This document shows, piece after piece, positions 15,784 to 24,578 of a stretch of DNA of 47,681 bases. Source of the DNA: Nitrospinota bacterium (GTDB lineage: Bacteria > 2-12-FULL-45-22 > JACOWJ01). The number at the start of each line of letters is the position of its first letter. Position 1 is the stretch's first letter. The translations under genes were made by a program, and so were the position numbers. The notes beneath the pieces were generated by a model, which did no database searches, had not been told where the DNA came from, and saw only the letters and a list, made by a program, of their open reading frames with translations. The stretch lies in contig JACOWJ010000027.1 of assembly GCA_016176845.1 (NCBI GenBank), forward strand, positions 1 to 47,681, written 5' to 3'.

Positions 15784-18700
15784 ATGCTCTTATCGGATGT
15801 TTCCATCAGGCGGCCGGTCTTCGCCAGTATGATGATCCTGGCGGTGATCGTTTTTGGGCTCTTCTCCTTCCAGGGACTGGGCATTGATCGTTTCCCCCGG
15901 GTGGATATGCCCATCGTGACCATCACCACCACCCTCGAGGGGGCCTCGCTCCAGGTGATGGAGAAGGACGTCACGGACGTCGTCGAGGAGGCCGTAAACA
16001 CCATCAACGGCATCAAGCACCTGCGCTCCTCGACGGTCGAGGGGCTCTCGCTGGTCCTGGTCGAGTTCGAGTTGGACCGGGAGATCGACGTGGCCGCCCA
16101 GGAGGTGCGGGACCGGCTGGCCACCATCCGCAAGGACCTCCCCCTGGATATCGATCCCCCCATCGTGGAGAAGGTGGATCCCGATGCCCAGCCGATCATG
16201 ACGATCGCGGTCTTCGGCGAGATGCCCATCGGCCGGCTCACCGAGGACGTGGCCGATCACCTGATCAAGCGCCGGATCGAGCGGCTGCGAGGGGTAGGAC
16301 AGGTCAAGATCGTGGGCGGGCTTAAGCGGGAGATCAAGGCCTGGGTGGACCTGAGGGGGCTGTTGGAGTACCGGCTCTCCGCCAGGGACGTGGCCGAGGC
16401 TCTGCGCCGCAACCACCTGGAGCTGCCCGGCGGGCGCGTGGAGAACCAGAAGAAGGAGTACGTGCTGCGGAGCATGGGGGAGATCTCCCGCGTCTCCGAC
16501 TTCAACCAGATCATCGTAGCCAACCCCCCGGGGAGGCCGGTCTACTTCTCCGATATCGGCCATATCGAAGATGGTCTGGAGGAGGAGCGGACGCTTTCCC
16601 GATTGAATGGCCGGCGGGCGGTCTCGCTCTTCGTCCGCAAGCAGTCGGGGACCAACACGGTGGCGGTCATCGACGCCGTCAAGGCCCAGCTGGAGAAGCT
16701 CAAGCCCCTGCTGCCCGCGGGGGTGGAGGTCCAGGTGGTCCAGGACCAGTCGGAGTTCATCAAGCAGTCGGTCGATGACGTGATGCAGGATATCTGGCTG
16801 GGGGCCATCCTGACCACGCTGATCATCCTCTTCTTCCTGAGGAGCCTGCGCACCACGCTGGTCGTGGCCGTCTCCATCCCGGCTTCACTCATCGGCTCCT
16901 TCATCCTCTTCCAAATCCTGGGCTTCTCCCTGAACTACATGACGCTGCTGGGGCTGTCGCTCTGCATCGGGATCGTGGTGGACGACTCGATCGTGGTCCT
17001 GGAATGTATCTTCCGTCACATCGAAGAGGGGGAGAGCCCCATGGAGGCCGCCCGCAACGGCGCCAACGAGATCGGGCTGGCCACCATCGCCACCACGCTG
17101 AGCATCATCGCCATCTTCGTTCCGGTGGCCTACATGAAGGGGATGATGGGCCTCTGGTTCTTCAGCTTCGCCATGACCGTGGCGGCTACGGTGGCCATCT
17201 CGCTGCTGGTGGCCCTGACGGTCATCCCCATGCTCTCCTCTCGTCTCCTCTCTCACCAGACCCGCCATGGCCTGATCTATCGCCTCCTGGGGCGATTCTT
17301 CGATGCCATCGATGCGGCCTACGGGAGGCTGCTGCGCGTGGCGGTCCACCACCGGTTCATCACGCTGATCCTGACCGTGGTGATCTTTTTCTTTAGCCTC
17401 AAGGTGGCCAAGCTGGTGGGGACCGAGTTCTACGTCGAGCCGGATGAGGCCCAGTTCAATGTCGGGCTGAAGCTGCCGGTGGGGACCTCCATGCCCCGGG
17501 CCGGCCAGATGCTGGCCAAGATCGAGGAGCGGCTGCGGCAGCTGCCCGAGGTGGTCTACATCTACGCCAACATCGGGGGGGGCTCCAAGGAGAAGATCAC
17601 CGACGCCAGCATCTACGTCCGGCTCACGGAGAAGTGGGAGCGGACGGTCAACCAGCGCGAGATCATGCGGCAGGCCCGGGAGGCCGTGGCTGCCTTCCCC
17701 GCCATCAAGGCGACGGTGGAGCGGGTTTCCCCCGTCCAGCGGGGACAGGACCGGGAGGCCCCGGTGGAGTTCATGGTCAAGGGGCAGGACCTGGAGAAGC
17801 TGGTCGGGTATGCCGAGGCCATCATGGCCCGGATGCGGGCCACCCCGGGGTTCGTGGACGTCGATTCCTCCTACGAGGGCGGGAAGCCCGAGATCCGGGT
17901 GGAGATCGACCGCAAAAAGGCGGCCGAGCTGGGCACAGACGTCGAGACGATCTCCTCCACGCTGCGGATGATGGTGGGGGGCGAGAAGATCGCTTACTAC
18001 AAGGAGGGAGGAGAGCGGTACGAAATCCGGGTGCGCCTCTACGACCAGGACCGGGACGAGCCCTGGGAGGTCGCCAAGGTCCCCCAGATCATCAACCAGC
18101 ACCTGCTGACCAGCTCGAACAACCTGGTCAGCCTCCATCAGGATAGCGGCCCCACCGAGATCAAACGCCACAGCCGGGCCCGGCAGGCCACTGTCTATGC
18201 CCAGTTGGAGGGCAAGACGCTGGGCGAGGCGATCCGGGACGTCAACGGGATCGTCCAGGGGCTCCATCTGCCGCCGGGCTACTTCATCGAGTTCACCGGG
18301 CGGGCCGAGAACATGAAGGAGTCCTTCCACAACCTGAAGGTGGCGCTCGGCATCTCTACCATCGCCATCTATATGGTCCTGGCCGCTCAGTTCGAGAGCC
18401 TGATCCACCCCTTCACCATCCTCTTCTCGCTGCCGCTCTCCATCATCGGGGCCTTTGGAGCCCTGCTGATCACGGGCTACCATTTCGACCTCTTTGGGAC
18501 GATCGGAATGATCCTGCTGATGGGGATCGTGAAGAAGAACGCCATACTGCTGGTGGACTATATCAACACCTTGCGGCGAAGGGGGATGGAGCGGGACGAG
18601 GCGATCTGCCGGGCGGGGCCGGTGCGGCTGCGCCCCATCCTGATGACCTCGATCGCGGTGATCTTTGGGATGCTCCCCATCGCCACGGGGCACGGGGCCG

Positions 18701-18933
18701 GGGGGGAGCAGCGGGCCACCATGGGGATCGTGGTGATCGGGGGGAACATCACCTCGACCATCCTCACGCTGGTGGTCATCCCGGTCCTCTACAGCTTCTG
18801 GGATGACCTGGGCAAGTGGTCCGGCTGGCTGTGGCGGAAGCTGCTTCAGGTGCTGAAGAAGGCCCCGAGGGCCATGCCGGTGGAAGTCCCGGCGGAGGTC
18901 TATCAGACCGAGCTACCCCAGGCCGGGGAGTGA
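15784..18933 (+). CDS. RND-family efflux transporter (HAE1/AcrB-like)
   Basis: A 1049-residue inner-membrane proton-driven pump of the usual family length. The N-terminal helix (SIRRPVFASMMILAVIVFGL) is characteristic. Two sets of six transmembrane helices flank large periplasmic domains, the expected AcrB topology. The proton-relay pair is Asp400/Asp401 (GIVVDDSIVVLE), and the partner lysine lies in the TM10 motif GIVKKNAILLVDY at about 917-918. The C-terminus is soluble. It directly follows the adaptor gene and is presumably controlled by the TetR regulator 2 kb upstream. Two homologous amidohydrolases bracket the pump-adaptor pair. The substrate is unknown; a hydrophobic carboxylate or aromatic from the pathway next door is plausible. 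Confidence 0.93.
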   Translation: MLLSDVSIRRPVFASMMILAVIVFGLFSFQGLGIDRFPRVDMPIVTITTTLEGASLQVMEKDVTDVVEEAVNTINGIKHLRSSTVEGLSLVLVEFELDREIDVAAQEVRDRLATIRKDLPLDIDPPIVEKVDPDAQPIMTIAVFGEMPIGRLTEDVADHLIKRRIERLRGVGQVKIVGGLKREIKAWVDLRGLLEYRLSARDVAEALRRNHLELPGGRVENQKKEYVLRSMGEISRVSDFNQIIVANPPGRPVYFSDIGHIEDGLEEERTLSRLNGRRAVSLFVRKQSGTNTVAVIDAVKAQLEKLKPLLPAGVEVQVVQDQSEFIKQSVDDVMQDIWLGAILTTLIILFFLRSLRTTLVVAVSIPASLIGSFILFQILGFSLNYMTLLGLSLCIGIVVDDSIVVLECIFRHIEEGESPMEAARNGANEIGLATIATTLSIIAIFVPVAYMKGMMGLWFFSFAMTVAATVAISLLVALTVIPMLSSRLLSHQTRHGLIYRLLGRFFDAIDAAYGRLLRVAVHHRFITLILTVVIFFFSLKVAKLVGTEFYVEPDEAQFNVGLKLPVGTSMPRAGQMLAKIEERLRQLPEVVYIYANIGGGSKEKITDASIYVRLTEKWERTVNQREIMRQAREAVAAFPAIKATVERVSPVQRGQDREAPVEFMVKGQDLEKLVGYAEAIMARMRATPGFVDVDSSYEGGKPEIRVEIDRKKAAELGTDVETISSTLRMMVGGEKIAYYKEGGERYEIRVRLYDQDRDEPWEVAKVPQIINQHLLTSSNNLVSLHQDSGPTEIKRHSRARQATVYAQLEGKTLGEAIRDVNGIVQGLHLPPGYFIEFTGRAENMKESFHNLKVALGISTIAIYMVLAAQFESLIHPFTILFSLPLSIIGAFGALLITGYHFDLFGTIGMILLMGIVKKNAILLVDYINTLRRRGMERDEAICRAGPVRLRPILMTSIAVIFGMLPIATGHGAGGEQRATMGIVVIGGNITSTILTLVVIPVLYSFWDDLGKWSGWLWRKLLQVLKKAPRAMPVEVPAEVYQTELPQAGE

Positions 18934-19159
18934 TGGAAAGCAAGGGGACCATGGGATGGCGTGCATCCTGGCCATTGGGGTTGCAACGCTCGACATTCTA
19001 TTCTTTCTCTAAACTGCATACGGCAGGATATGCAATTCGTTATTTTTGGCATTTTCACGGTAAAACTCTTTGTCCTATGGGCCCGAAAAGGCGATGAACC
19101 ACTGGATCCCGAGTTAGGGTTTCTTCAACGATGAACCATCCAATCAAGGGAGGAACGAG

Positions 19160-20017
19160 ATGGGATTTAGAGCGATCGATGTCCACGCCCACCTGAGCAC
19201 CAAACCCTGGAATGTCACCTTCTCCAAACTGAACGCAGCCATGGAGAAATACTATGGCTTCAAGACCAAGGAGCTGACCGAGAAGGAGATGGCCGAAGAG
19301 TTCATTGAGGCCGGGGTGAAGGGGATCCTGATCGGGATGGATGCCGAGTCCAACCTGGGCACGCCCCGGGTCCCGAATGATTATGTGGCCAAGCTGGCTA
19401 AGGATTACCCCGATGCCTTCATCGGGAGCTTCGTCTGCGTGGATCCCTGGAAGGGGGAGATGGCCATCCAGGAGATCGACCATTGCATCCGGAACCTGGG
19501 GATGATAGGGGTCAAGTTCCAGGGGATCGCCCAGGCCTTCTTCCCCAGCGACCGCCGCTTCTATCCCATCTACGAGAAATGCCTGGAGCTCAAGGTCCCC
19601 GTCCAGTTTCACATGGGAACGACCGGCCTGGGGGCCGGGATGCCGGGCGGGATGCGCTCTCACCTGAAATACACCCAACCGATTCCTTATCTGGACGACC
19701 TGGCGGCCGATTTTCCCGACCTCACCATCATCGGCTGCCACTACGCCTGGCCCTGGCAGAACGAGATGATCGCGGTGCTGCTCCACAAGGCCAATGTCTA
19801 CAACGAGCTCTCCGGCTGGTCTCCTAAATATTTCACGCCGGAGTTCAAGAAGGAGGTCAACGGGCGGCTGCAAGACAAGTTCATGTTCGGCTCGGACTAT
19901 CCCGTGCTCTCCCATGCGCGGCTGATCGCCGACTGGGAGCAGTCGGGCTTCAAGCCCGAGGTATTAGAGAAGGTCTTCTACAAGAACGCCCAGCGGATCC
20001 TGAACCTGAAGGTTTGA
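19160..20017 (+). CDS. amidohydrolase_2 family protein (ACMSD-like), copy 2
   Basis: A 285-residue paralogue of 13617-14468, very similar along its full length (by eye at least three quarters identical). ATG 19160 follows AAGGGAGGAA by 4 nt. The metal site is conserved: His9 and His11 (DVHAHL), the FHMG and CHYAWPW histidines, and the Asp in FGSDYP. Differences cluster near the N-terminus (residues 12-22) and at about 68-72 (GTPRVPND versus GIPGTSHD), and may alter the substrate pocket. The stop is followed at once by a composite repeat and then the glycyl radical enzyme start 218 bp later, so it may be transcribed with that gene. Whether the two copies form a hetero-oligomer or have distinct substrates cannot be told. 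Confidence 0.85.
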   Translation: MGFRAIDVHAHLSTKPWNVTFSKLNAAMEKYYGFKTKELTEKEMAEEFIEAGVKGILIGMDAESNLGTPRVPNDYVAKLAKDYPDAFIGSFVCVDPWKGEMAIQEIDHCIRNLGMIGVKFQGIAQAFFPSDRRFYPIYEKCLELKVPVQFHMGTTGLGAGMPGGMRSHLKYTQPIPYLDDLAADFPDLTIIGCHYAWPWQNEMIAVLLHKANVYNELSGWSPKYFTPEFKKEVNGRLQDKFMFGSDYPVLSHARLIADWEQSGFKPEVLEKVFYKNAQRILNLKV

Positions 20018-20018
20018 T

Positions 20019-20220
20019 CCCTTCGGGGAATTGCAAAGTGCAAAATGCAAAATGAAAAATGCAAAATGAAAAGTGCAAAATGAAAATTGAAACCCTTGGC
20101 CCGCTCATGGGGAGAAATCCCGGCATAATAAGGATTTGCGGAAAGGATAAGCGGACGAGGGGTTTAAACGTTGCATTTTGCAATTTTCACTTTGCATTTT
20201 TCAATGCTCGCGCAGCGAGC
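20019..20220. repeat. composite heptamer element (UUCG hairpin, TGCAAAA arrays, GCTCGC palindrome)
   Basis: It starts two bases after the amidohydrolase stop with CCCTTCGGGG (20019-20028). A left array of 7-bp units follows (TGCAAAG, TGCAAAA, TGCAAAA, TGAAAAA ...) to about 20089, then about 80 nt of interior. The right array is TTGCATT, TTGCAAT, TTTCACT, TTGCATT, TTTCAAT, and the end palindrome is GCTCGC-GCA-GCGAGC (20206-20220). The two arrays are inverted relative to each other. It ends 15 bp before the glycyl radical enzyme start. Related elements lie at 25684-25871, 25877-25976 and 28582-28951. Confidence 0.8.
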
Positions 20221-20235
20221 AGGGAGGGTTTTACG

Positions 20236-22779
20236 ATGCCAAGTCCGAGGAAAGAAGACCTGCAGGCCCTGGCCAGTCCGGGAAGCGTGAGCTTTGCCGA
20301 CCGGGTAGCCCAATCTAAACCCTACGAGTGGGGCTTCGGCTCCACGCCCCGCGTGGCCCAATTGCGCGAAGGGCTTTTCTCCAAGGCGGCCGTGATCAAA
20401 GACTGGGCCAGCCTGGGGGAGGGGATCACCACCTTCCGCAAGCAAGTCAAGATCGACATGGACCGGGCCCGCCTTGCCACCCGCTCTTATCAGGAGACCG
20501 AGGGAGAGCCCTGGCCCCTCCGCCGGGCCAAGGCCCTCTACCGGATCTGCGACGAGCTTCCCCTCTACATCAAGCCCCTGGACCTGATCGTCGGCAGCCC
20601 CAACAGCGCGCCCGACGAGGTCCGCTGGTACCCGGAGACGGACGTGAGCTACATGCCCCACGCCATCACCGAGGGGGGCTACCGGCACATGATCTCCCAG
20701 GAGGAGAAGCGGGAGCTGTTGGAGGAGACCTACCCCTATTGGAAGGACAAGACCCTGGCGGCGGCGACGGAGCGGGTCCTGCCCGATGACGTGAAGGACT
20801 TCTGCGATATCGGCCCCCACTCCACGGCCGGCTGTGCCAATGGCTGGCGCTCCCCGCGCGGCCTGGCCAACCCCAACTGGGAGGATCTCCTGAGCGAGGG
20901 GATCGCCGCCCGCATCCGGCGGGTGGAGAACAACTACGCCCGGCACAAGAGTTCGATGCCCGAGACGATGAGCCCCGCCGAGTACATCAAGCGGTGCCAC
21001 AACTATGAGGCCATGATCCTCGCCGGCAAGGCCATGCTGCGTTTCGCCGAGAGGTATGCCGAGCTGGCCTCCCGGTTGGCCGCCTCCGAGAAGGACGAAG
21101 GGCGCCGCCGGGAGCTGGAGGAGATCGCCGAGGTCTGCCGCTGGGTGCCCGCCAATCCCCCCCGGACCTTCCACGAGGCCCTGCAGGGCTACTGGCTGAT
21201 CGAGGTGGTCTTCCGCTACCTGGAGGCCCCCAACAATGGCAGCGGCGGGCGCATCGACCAGATCTGGTACCCTTATTACAAGAAGGATATCGAGGAGGGA
21301 CGGATCACCCGGGCGCAGGCCCTGGAGCTGATCGAGTGCTGGATGCTGAACGTCGAGGAGACCGGCATGCACTGCGAGGCCCCCGACTTCTTCACCATCG
21401 CTGCGGGCGGCTCGGTCTTTTATACCGCCAACGTTGCCGGCACCGTCGATGGGAAGGATGCCTCCAACGACCTGACCTGCCTGATCCTGGAGGCTCTCTC
21501 CGACGTCCGGACCTGCCAGCCTCCGGTGGCCTTCCGCTATGCCGCGCAGGTCTCGCCGGCGGTGATGGAGCGGGCGATAGACCTGTGCCGCACGGGAACG
21601 GGCCACCCGGCCTTCTTTAACGAAGACCTCTTCCAGAAATATGCCCGGATGCAGGGCATCTCCACCGAGGATTCGGAGAAGTTCAGCGTGGCGGGATGCC
21701 TGGCCCCCACGATCATCGGCAAGTCCATGAACGCCGGGGCTTACGCCGTCATGGGGCTTTATAACTCCATGAAATCCCTGGAGCTGGCCCTCTGGCAGGG
21801 GGTGGACAAGGTGAGCGGCCTGAAGGTGGGGGCGGACACGCCCGATCCCAAGAGCTTCAAGGGCGCCGATGACCTCCTCAGGGCGGTTTCCACCCAGCAG
21901 GAGCACATGGTGCGCCGATATGCCAAGTCCAACGATATCGGCTTTACCGTTATGATCGAGCGTTTCCCCATGCCGGCGGCCTCTTTCGTCCTGGACGACT
22001 GCCCGGACATGGGGATCGACGTCAACGAGATGAGCCGCCGTTACAACAGCTGGCCCTGCATGGCGGGGGCGGAGTTCAGCGCCATTGCCGACTCCCTGGC
22101 GGCGGTGCAGCGGCTGATCTACGACGAGAAGCGGGTCACTTGGGATGAGCTGCTGGAGGCCCTGGAGGCCAACTGGCAGGGACGCGAGGAGTTGCGCCAG
22201 CTCTTCCTCCGGGCGCCCAAGTATGGCAACGACGATGATTACGCCGATCAGTGGGCCATCAAGGCCCACCAGGGGGTCCTGGGGGCCATGAGCCGGGTTA
22301 AGGATGCCTGGGGAAAGCCCTGGTTCTATGATGGCAGCACGGCCATCTCCCCCATGGCCCTCCCGCGGGGCGTCCATGCCACTCCCGATGGGCGGCGGGC
22401 CGGAGAGCCTGGGTCCGACTCCAGCCTGGCCCCGGTGGCCGGCCGGGATACCAAGGGGCCTACGGCGGTCTTGAACTCGATCTCCAAGATCCCCTTCATG
22501 ATGAACGACCTGCTCAATCAGCGGTTCATGCCACAATTCCTGGAAGGGGAGTACAAGCCGCTCTTCGCCGACTACCTGCAGCAATGGTACGAGATGGGAA
22601 ACTCTTATCACGTCCAGTTCAACGTGATGAACAACGCGGTCTTGCAGGACGCCCAGCTCCATCCCGATCGTCACGCGAACCTGATGGTCCGGGTGGCAGG
22701 CTACAGCGCTTATTTTGTGGATCTGCCCAAGGAGGTCCAGGATCACATCCTCTCGCGGACGGAGCAGGCGTTCGCCTAA
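20236..22779 (+). CDS. glycyl radical enzyme of the pyruvate formate-lyase/CutC-like superfamily, function unknown
   Basis: An 847-residue radical enzyme. ATG 20236 follows AGGGAGGG; the frame stays open upstream to 20059 only because it reads through a repeat, so the longer form is rejected. The PFL-like N-terminal domain is recognisable (RAKALYRICDELPLYIKPLD, GRIDQIWYPYYKKDIEEG). The thiyl cysteine is Cys488 in VAGCLAP and the glycyl radical is Gly822 in RVAGYSAYF, 334 residues apart, 25 from the C-terminus. Size and spacing resemble choline TMA-lyase (CutC). However, the residue two after Cys, Glu in the GCVEP loop of dehydratases and lyases such as CutC and glycerol dehydratase, is Ala490. 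Benzyl- and alkylsuccinate synthases have CMSPG there, so it matches neither group. It needs activation by the radical SAM activase at 23510. It is cytoplasmic and oxygen-sensitive. Confidence 0.92.
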   Translation: MPSPRKEDLQALASPGSVSFADRVAQSKPYEWGFGSTPRVAQLREGLFSKAAVIKDWASLGEGITTFRKQVKIDMDRARLATRSYQETEGEPWPLRRAKALYRICDELPLYIKPLDLIVGSPNSAPDEVRWYPETDVSYMPHAITEGGYRHMISQEEKRELLEETYPYWKDKTLAAATERVLPDDVKDFCDIGPHSTAGCANGWRSPRGLANPNWEDLLSEGIAARIRRVENNYARHKSSMPETMSPAEYIKRCHNYEAMILAGKAMLRFAERYAELASRLAASEKDEGRRRELEEIAEVCRWVPANPPRTFHEALQGYWLIEVVFRYLEAPNNGSGGRIDQIWYPYYKKDIEEGRITRAQALELIECWMLNVEETGMHCEAPDFFTIAAGGSVFYTANVAGTVDGKDASNDLTCLILEALSDVRTCQPPVAFRYAAQVSPAVMERAIDLCRTGTGHPAFFNEDLFQKYARMQGISTEDSEKFSVAGCLAPTIIGKSMNAGAYAVMGLYNSMKSLELALWQGVDKVSGLKVGADTPDPKSFKGADDLLRAVSTQQEHMVRRYAKSNDIGFTVMIERFPMPAASFVLDDCPDMGIDVNEMSRRYNSWPCMAGAEFSAIADSLAAVQRLIYDEKRVTWDELLEALEANWQGREELRQLFLRAPKYGNDDDYADQWAIKAHQGVLGAMSRVKDAWGKPWFYDGSTAISPMALPRGVHATPDGRRAGEPGSDSSLAPVAGRDTKGPTAVLNSISKIPFMMNDLLNQRFMPQFLEGEYKPLFADYLQQWYEMGNSYHVQFNVMNNAVLQDAQLHPDRHANLMVRVAGYSAYFVDLPKEVQDHILSRTEQAFA

Positions 22780-22782
22780 AGC

Positions 22783-22852
22783 AGGGGTTAGGGATTAGGG
22801 GCCAGGATGAGCAGGAATGGCCTTTCTCTTGCTAACCCTGGCCCCTAAACCA
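22783..22852. repeat. heptamer-period hairpin between glycyl radical enzyme and Uma2 gene
   Basis: Units AGGGGTTA, GGGATTA and GGGGCCA are followed by GGATGAGCAGG, a turn, and the return TTGCTAACCCTGGCCCCTAA. AGGGGCCAGG and CCTGGCCCCT pair perfectly. It occupies nearly the whole 87-bp gap and could also act as a transcript-end hairpin. Confidence 0.7.
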
Positions 22853-22866
22853 GAAAGGCAGGAAAC

Positions 22867-23469
22867 ATGGGCACAGGGGTAATCACCGAGACCCAACCCC
22901 TCATTTTGCACCTCGGACCGACCTTGCGGAAGATGAGTGACCACGAATTTTTTGAGTTTTGCCAGTTGAACCGAGATTTGCGCATCGAACGTACCCGCGA
23001 GGGGGATTTAATCATTATGCCGCCAACTGGAGGGAAGACTGGAAGACGGAATTTTACCCTGACCGGACTTTTCACCGCCTGGGTCGAGGCAGATGGAAGG
23101 GGGATTGGCTTTGATTCCTCAACAGGATTTACACTGCCAAACGGTGCGAAGCGATCGCCAGATCTGGCGTGGATCGAACGCTCGCGGTGGGTAGCCCTGA
23201 CGGAAGAAGAAAAAGAGGGATTTCCTCCCCTGTGTCCGGACTTTGTCGTCGAACTTCGCTCACGGTCCGATGCGTTGGAGATGTTGCAGGAGAAGATGAC
23301 AGAGTACATCGCCAACGGTGCCCAGCTCGGCTGGCTTATCGACCCACAGGAGAAGAAAGTGTACATCTATCACCCATCGGCCGACGTCTGTTGCCTGGAG
23401 AACCCCGAAACCATTTCAGACGATCCGGTTCTCCCTGGGTTTGTGCTGGACTTACGACGAATCTGGTAA
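22867..23469 (+). CDS. Uma2-family (DUF820) putative restriction-fold endonuclease
   Basis: A 200-residue protein starting at ATG 22867 behind AGGCAGGAAAC. The PD-(D/E)XK-like core is visible: a Glu-rich N-terminal strand (LRIERTREGDLIIMPPTGG), then SPDLAWIERSRW with the conserved PD, then the PDFVVELRS strand and a later charged helix (ALEMLQEKMTEYIANGAQLG). The family is found in many genomes, often in several copies near mobile regions, and its physiological role is unsettled. Here it separates a glycyl radical enzyme from its activase, two genes that are normally adjacent. A heptamer hairpin lies directly upstream. An insertion into the operon is therefore likely. Confidence 0.8.
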   Translation: MGTGVITETQPLILHLGPTLRKMSDHEFFEFCQLNRDLRIERTREGDLIIMPPTGGKTGRRNFTLTGLFTAWVEADGRGIGFDSSTGFTLPNGAKRSPDLAWIERSRWVALTEEEKEGFPPLCPDFVVELRSRSDALEMLQEKMTEYIANGAQLGWLIDPQEKKVYIYHPSADVCCLENPETISDDPVLPGFVLDLRRIW

Positions 23470-23509
23470 TGAACAGAGCACTATTTCTTTTTTACGGCTC
23501 CTTACTGTT

Positions 23510-24454
23510 ATGGGCTACGTCTTCAACATCCAACGCTTCTCCATCCACGATGGGCCGGGCATCCGGACGACCGTTTTCCTGAAAGGGTGTCCGCTGCGGT
23601 GCAGCTGGTGTGCCAACCCGGAATCGATCCGGCCGTTGCCGGAGATCATCACCCGGGATCTGAAGTGCATCGGCTGTGGGCGATGTCTCCAGGCCTGCTT
23701 CCAGGGGGCCATCGAGCTCCAGGAAGAGGGCAGGCGGACTATGCAGTGGGAGCAGTGCGATCAGTGCCTGCGGTGCGCCGAGGCCTGCCCCTCCGGGGCG
23801 ATCGATGTGATGGGAAGACAGACGAGTGTCGCGGAGGTGATAGAGGAGGTCTTGCGGGATCGTCGCTTCTATCAGCGGAACGGGGGTGGCCTGACCGTAT
23901 CGGGCGGAGAGCCTCTATTCCAGTGGGAGTTCGCCCGCGACCTGCTGGCCGAGGCCAGGCGGCAGGGGTTGCACACGACGCTGGATACCAGCGGTTACGC
24001 CGACTGGGATACACTAGAGAGGGTCCTGGAGCACGCCGACCTGGTGCTTTACGACCTCAAGCAGATGGACGACGAGCGGCACCGGCAGGGGACCGGGGTC
24101 TCCAACCGGCGGATCCTGGAGAACCTGGAGAAGGTGGCCAGGCGGTACCATGCGGCCGAGGGTAGTATCTCTTCTAGTGGGCAGCGAAGCCGGATCTGGA
24201 TCCGTTGCCCCGTCATTCCCGGCTTCAACGACTCGGAGGAGCACTTAGAGGCGCTGGCGCAGTTTGTCCGGCCATTGGGGGAGGCGGTGGAGCGGGTCTC
24301 CCTTCTTCCTTATCACCGGTTCGGGGAGCTCAAATATTCCGCGGGAGGGAAGGCTTACCCTTACGAGGGGCAGCCGATGCTTCCCGACGAAAGGATCGAG
24401 GAACTGAAGGCGCTCCTCGAGTCGTATCGGTTGACCGTCACTTTGAAGAAATGA
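23510..24454 (+). CDS. glycyl-radical enzyme activating protein (radical SAM, ferredoxin-type insert)
   Basis: A 314-residue [4Fe-4S] enzyme that cleaves S-adenosylmethionine and removes a hydrogen from Gly822 of the partner enzyme. ATG 23510 gives the usual beginning (MGYVFNIQRFSIHDGPGIRT). The radical SAM motif is Cys27-x3-Cys31-x2-Cys34 (GCPLRCSWC). Two extra four-Cys clusters follow, Cys53/56/59/63 (CIGCGRCLQAC) and Cys83/86/89/93 (CDQCLRCAEAC), as in activases of CutC, HpdB, BssA and glycerol dehydratase but not PFL activase. The SAM-binding TVSGGEP motif follows. No good ribosome-binding site is seen, and the start lies 41 nt after the Uma2 stop, so expression may depend on the upstream transcript. 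The partner is presumably the enzyme at 20236. Confidence 0.92.
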   Translation: MGYVFNIQRFSIHDGPGIRTTVFLKGCPLRCSWCANPESIRPLPEIITRDLKCIGCGRCLQACFQGAIELQEEGRRTMQWEQCDQCLRCAEACPSGAIDVMGRQTSVAEVIEEVLRDRRFYQRNGGGLTVSGGEPLFQWEFARDLLAEARRQGLHTTLDTSGYADWDTLERVLEHADLVLYDLKQMDDERHRQGTGVSNRRILENLEKVARRYHAAEGSISSSGQRSRIWIRCPVIPGFNDSEEHLEALAQFVRPLGEAVERVSLLPYHRFGELKYSAGGKAYPYEGQPMLPDERIEELKALLESYRLTVTLKK

Positions 24455-24492
24455 AGGTTTGAGCTCTTCAATCGAATGAGATTATGGATTGC

Positions 24493-24522
24493 TTGTCGGG
24501 CTCTTGGACTGAGTGGTATATA
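24493..24522 (+). promoter_or_regulatory. possible promoter of the radical SAM module
   Basis: TTGTCG (24493-24498), an 18-nt spacer, and TATATA (24517-24522), in the 124-bp gap before the first SPASM gene. Each hexamer has four of six consensus bases, so the call is weak. Confidence 0.3.
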
Positions 24523-24578
24523 GGATGGAATCATCCGAAGAGGTGAAATGCCTATTAGCCAAGAACAAGGGGGAAGCC

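Noticed and set aside
16885-18693. Minus-strand open frame of about 600 codons opposite the RND pump
   Set aside because: It has biased His/Gly/Asp composition without domains; the plus-strand frame is a textbook pump.
20059-20235. N-terminal extension of the glycyl radical enzyme (59 residues)
   Set aside because: It is translated repeat (MQNEKCKMKI and so on). A strong ribosome-binding site precedes ATG 20236, and the family begins there.
20164-22746. Minus-strand open frame of about 860 codons opposite the glycyl radical enzyme
   Set aside because: Same shadow effect; no motif, and the plus strand has both radical residues.
20236-22779. Assignment as benzylsuccinate or alkylsuccinate synthase
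   Set aside because: The CMSPG loop is absent and no small-subunit genes are nearby. The CoA-transferase pair alone is not enough.
20236-22779. Assignment as choline TMA-lyase or glycerol dehydratase
   Set aside because: Length fits, but the catalytic Glu two residues after the thiyl Cys is Ala; no microcompartment genes are present.
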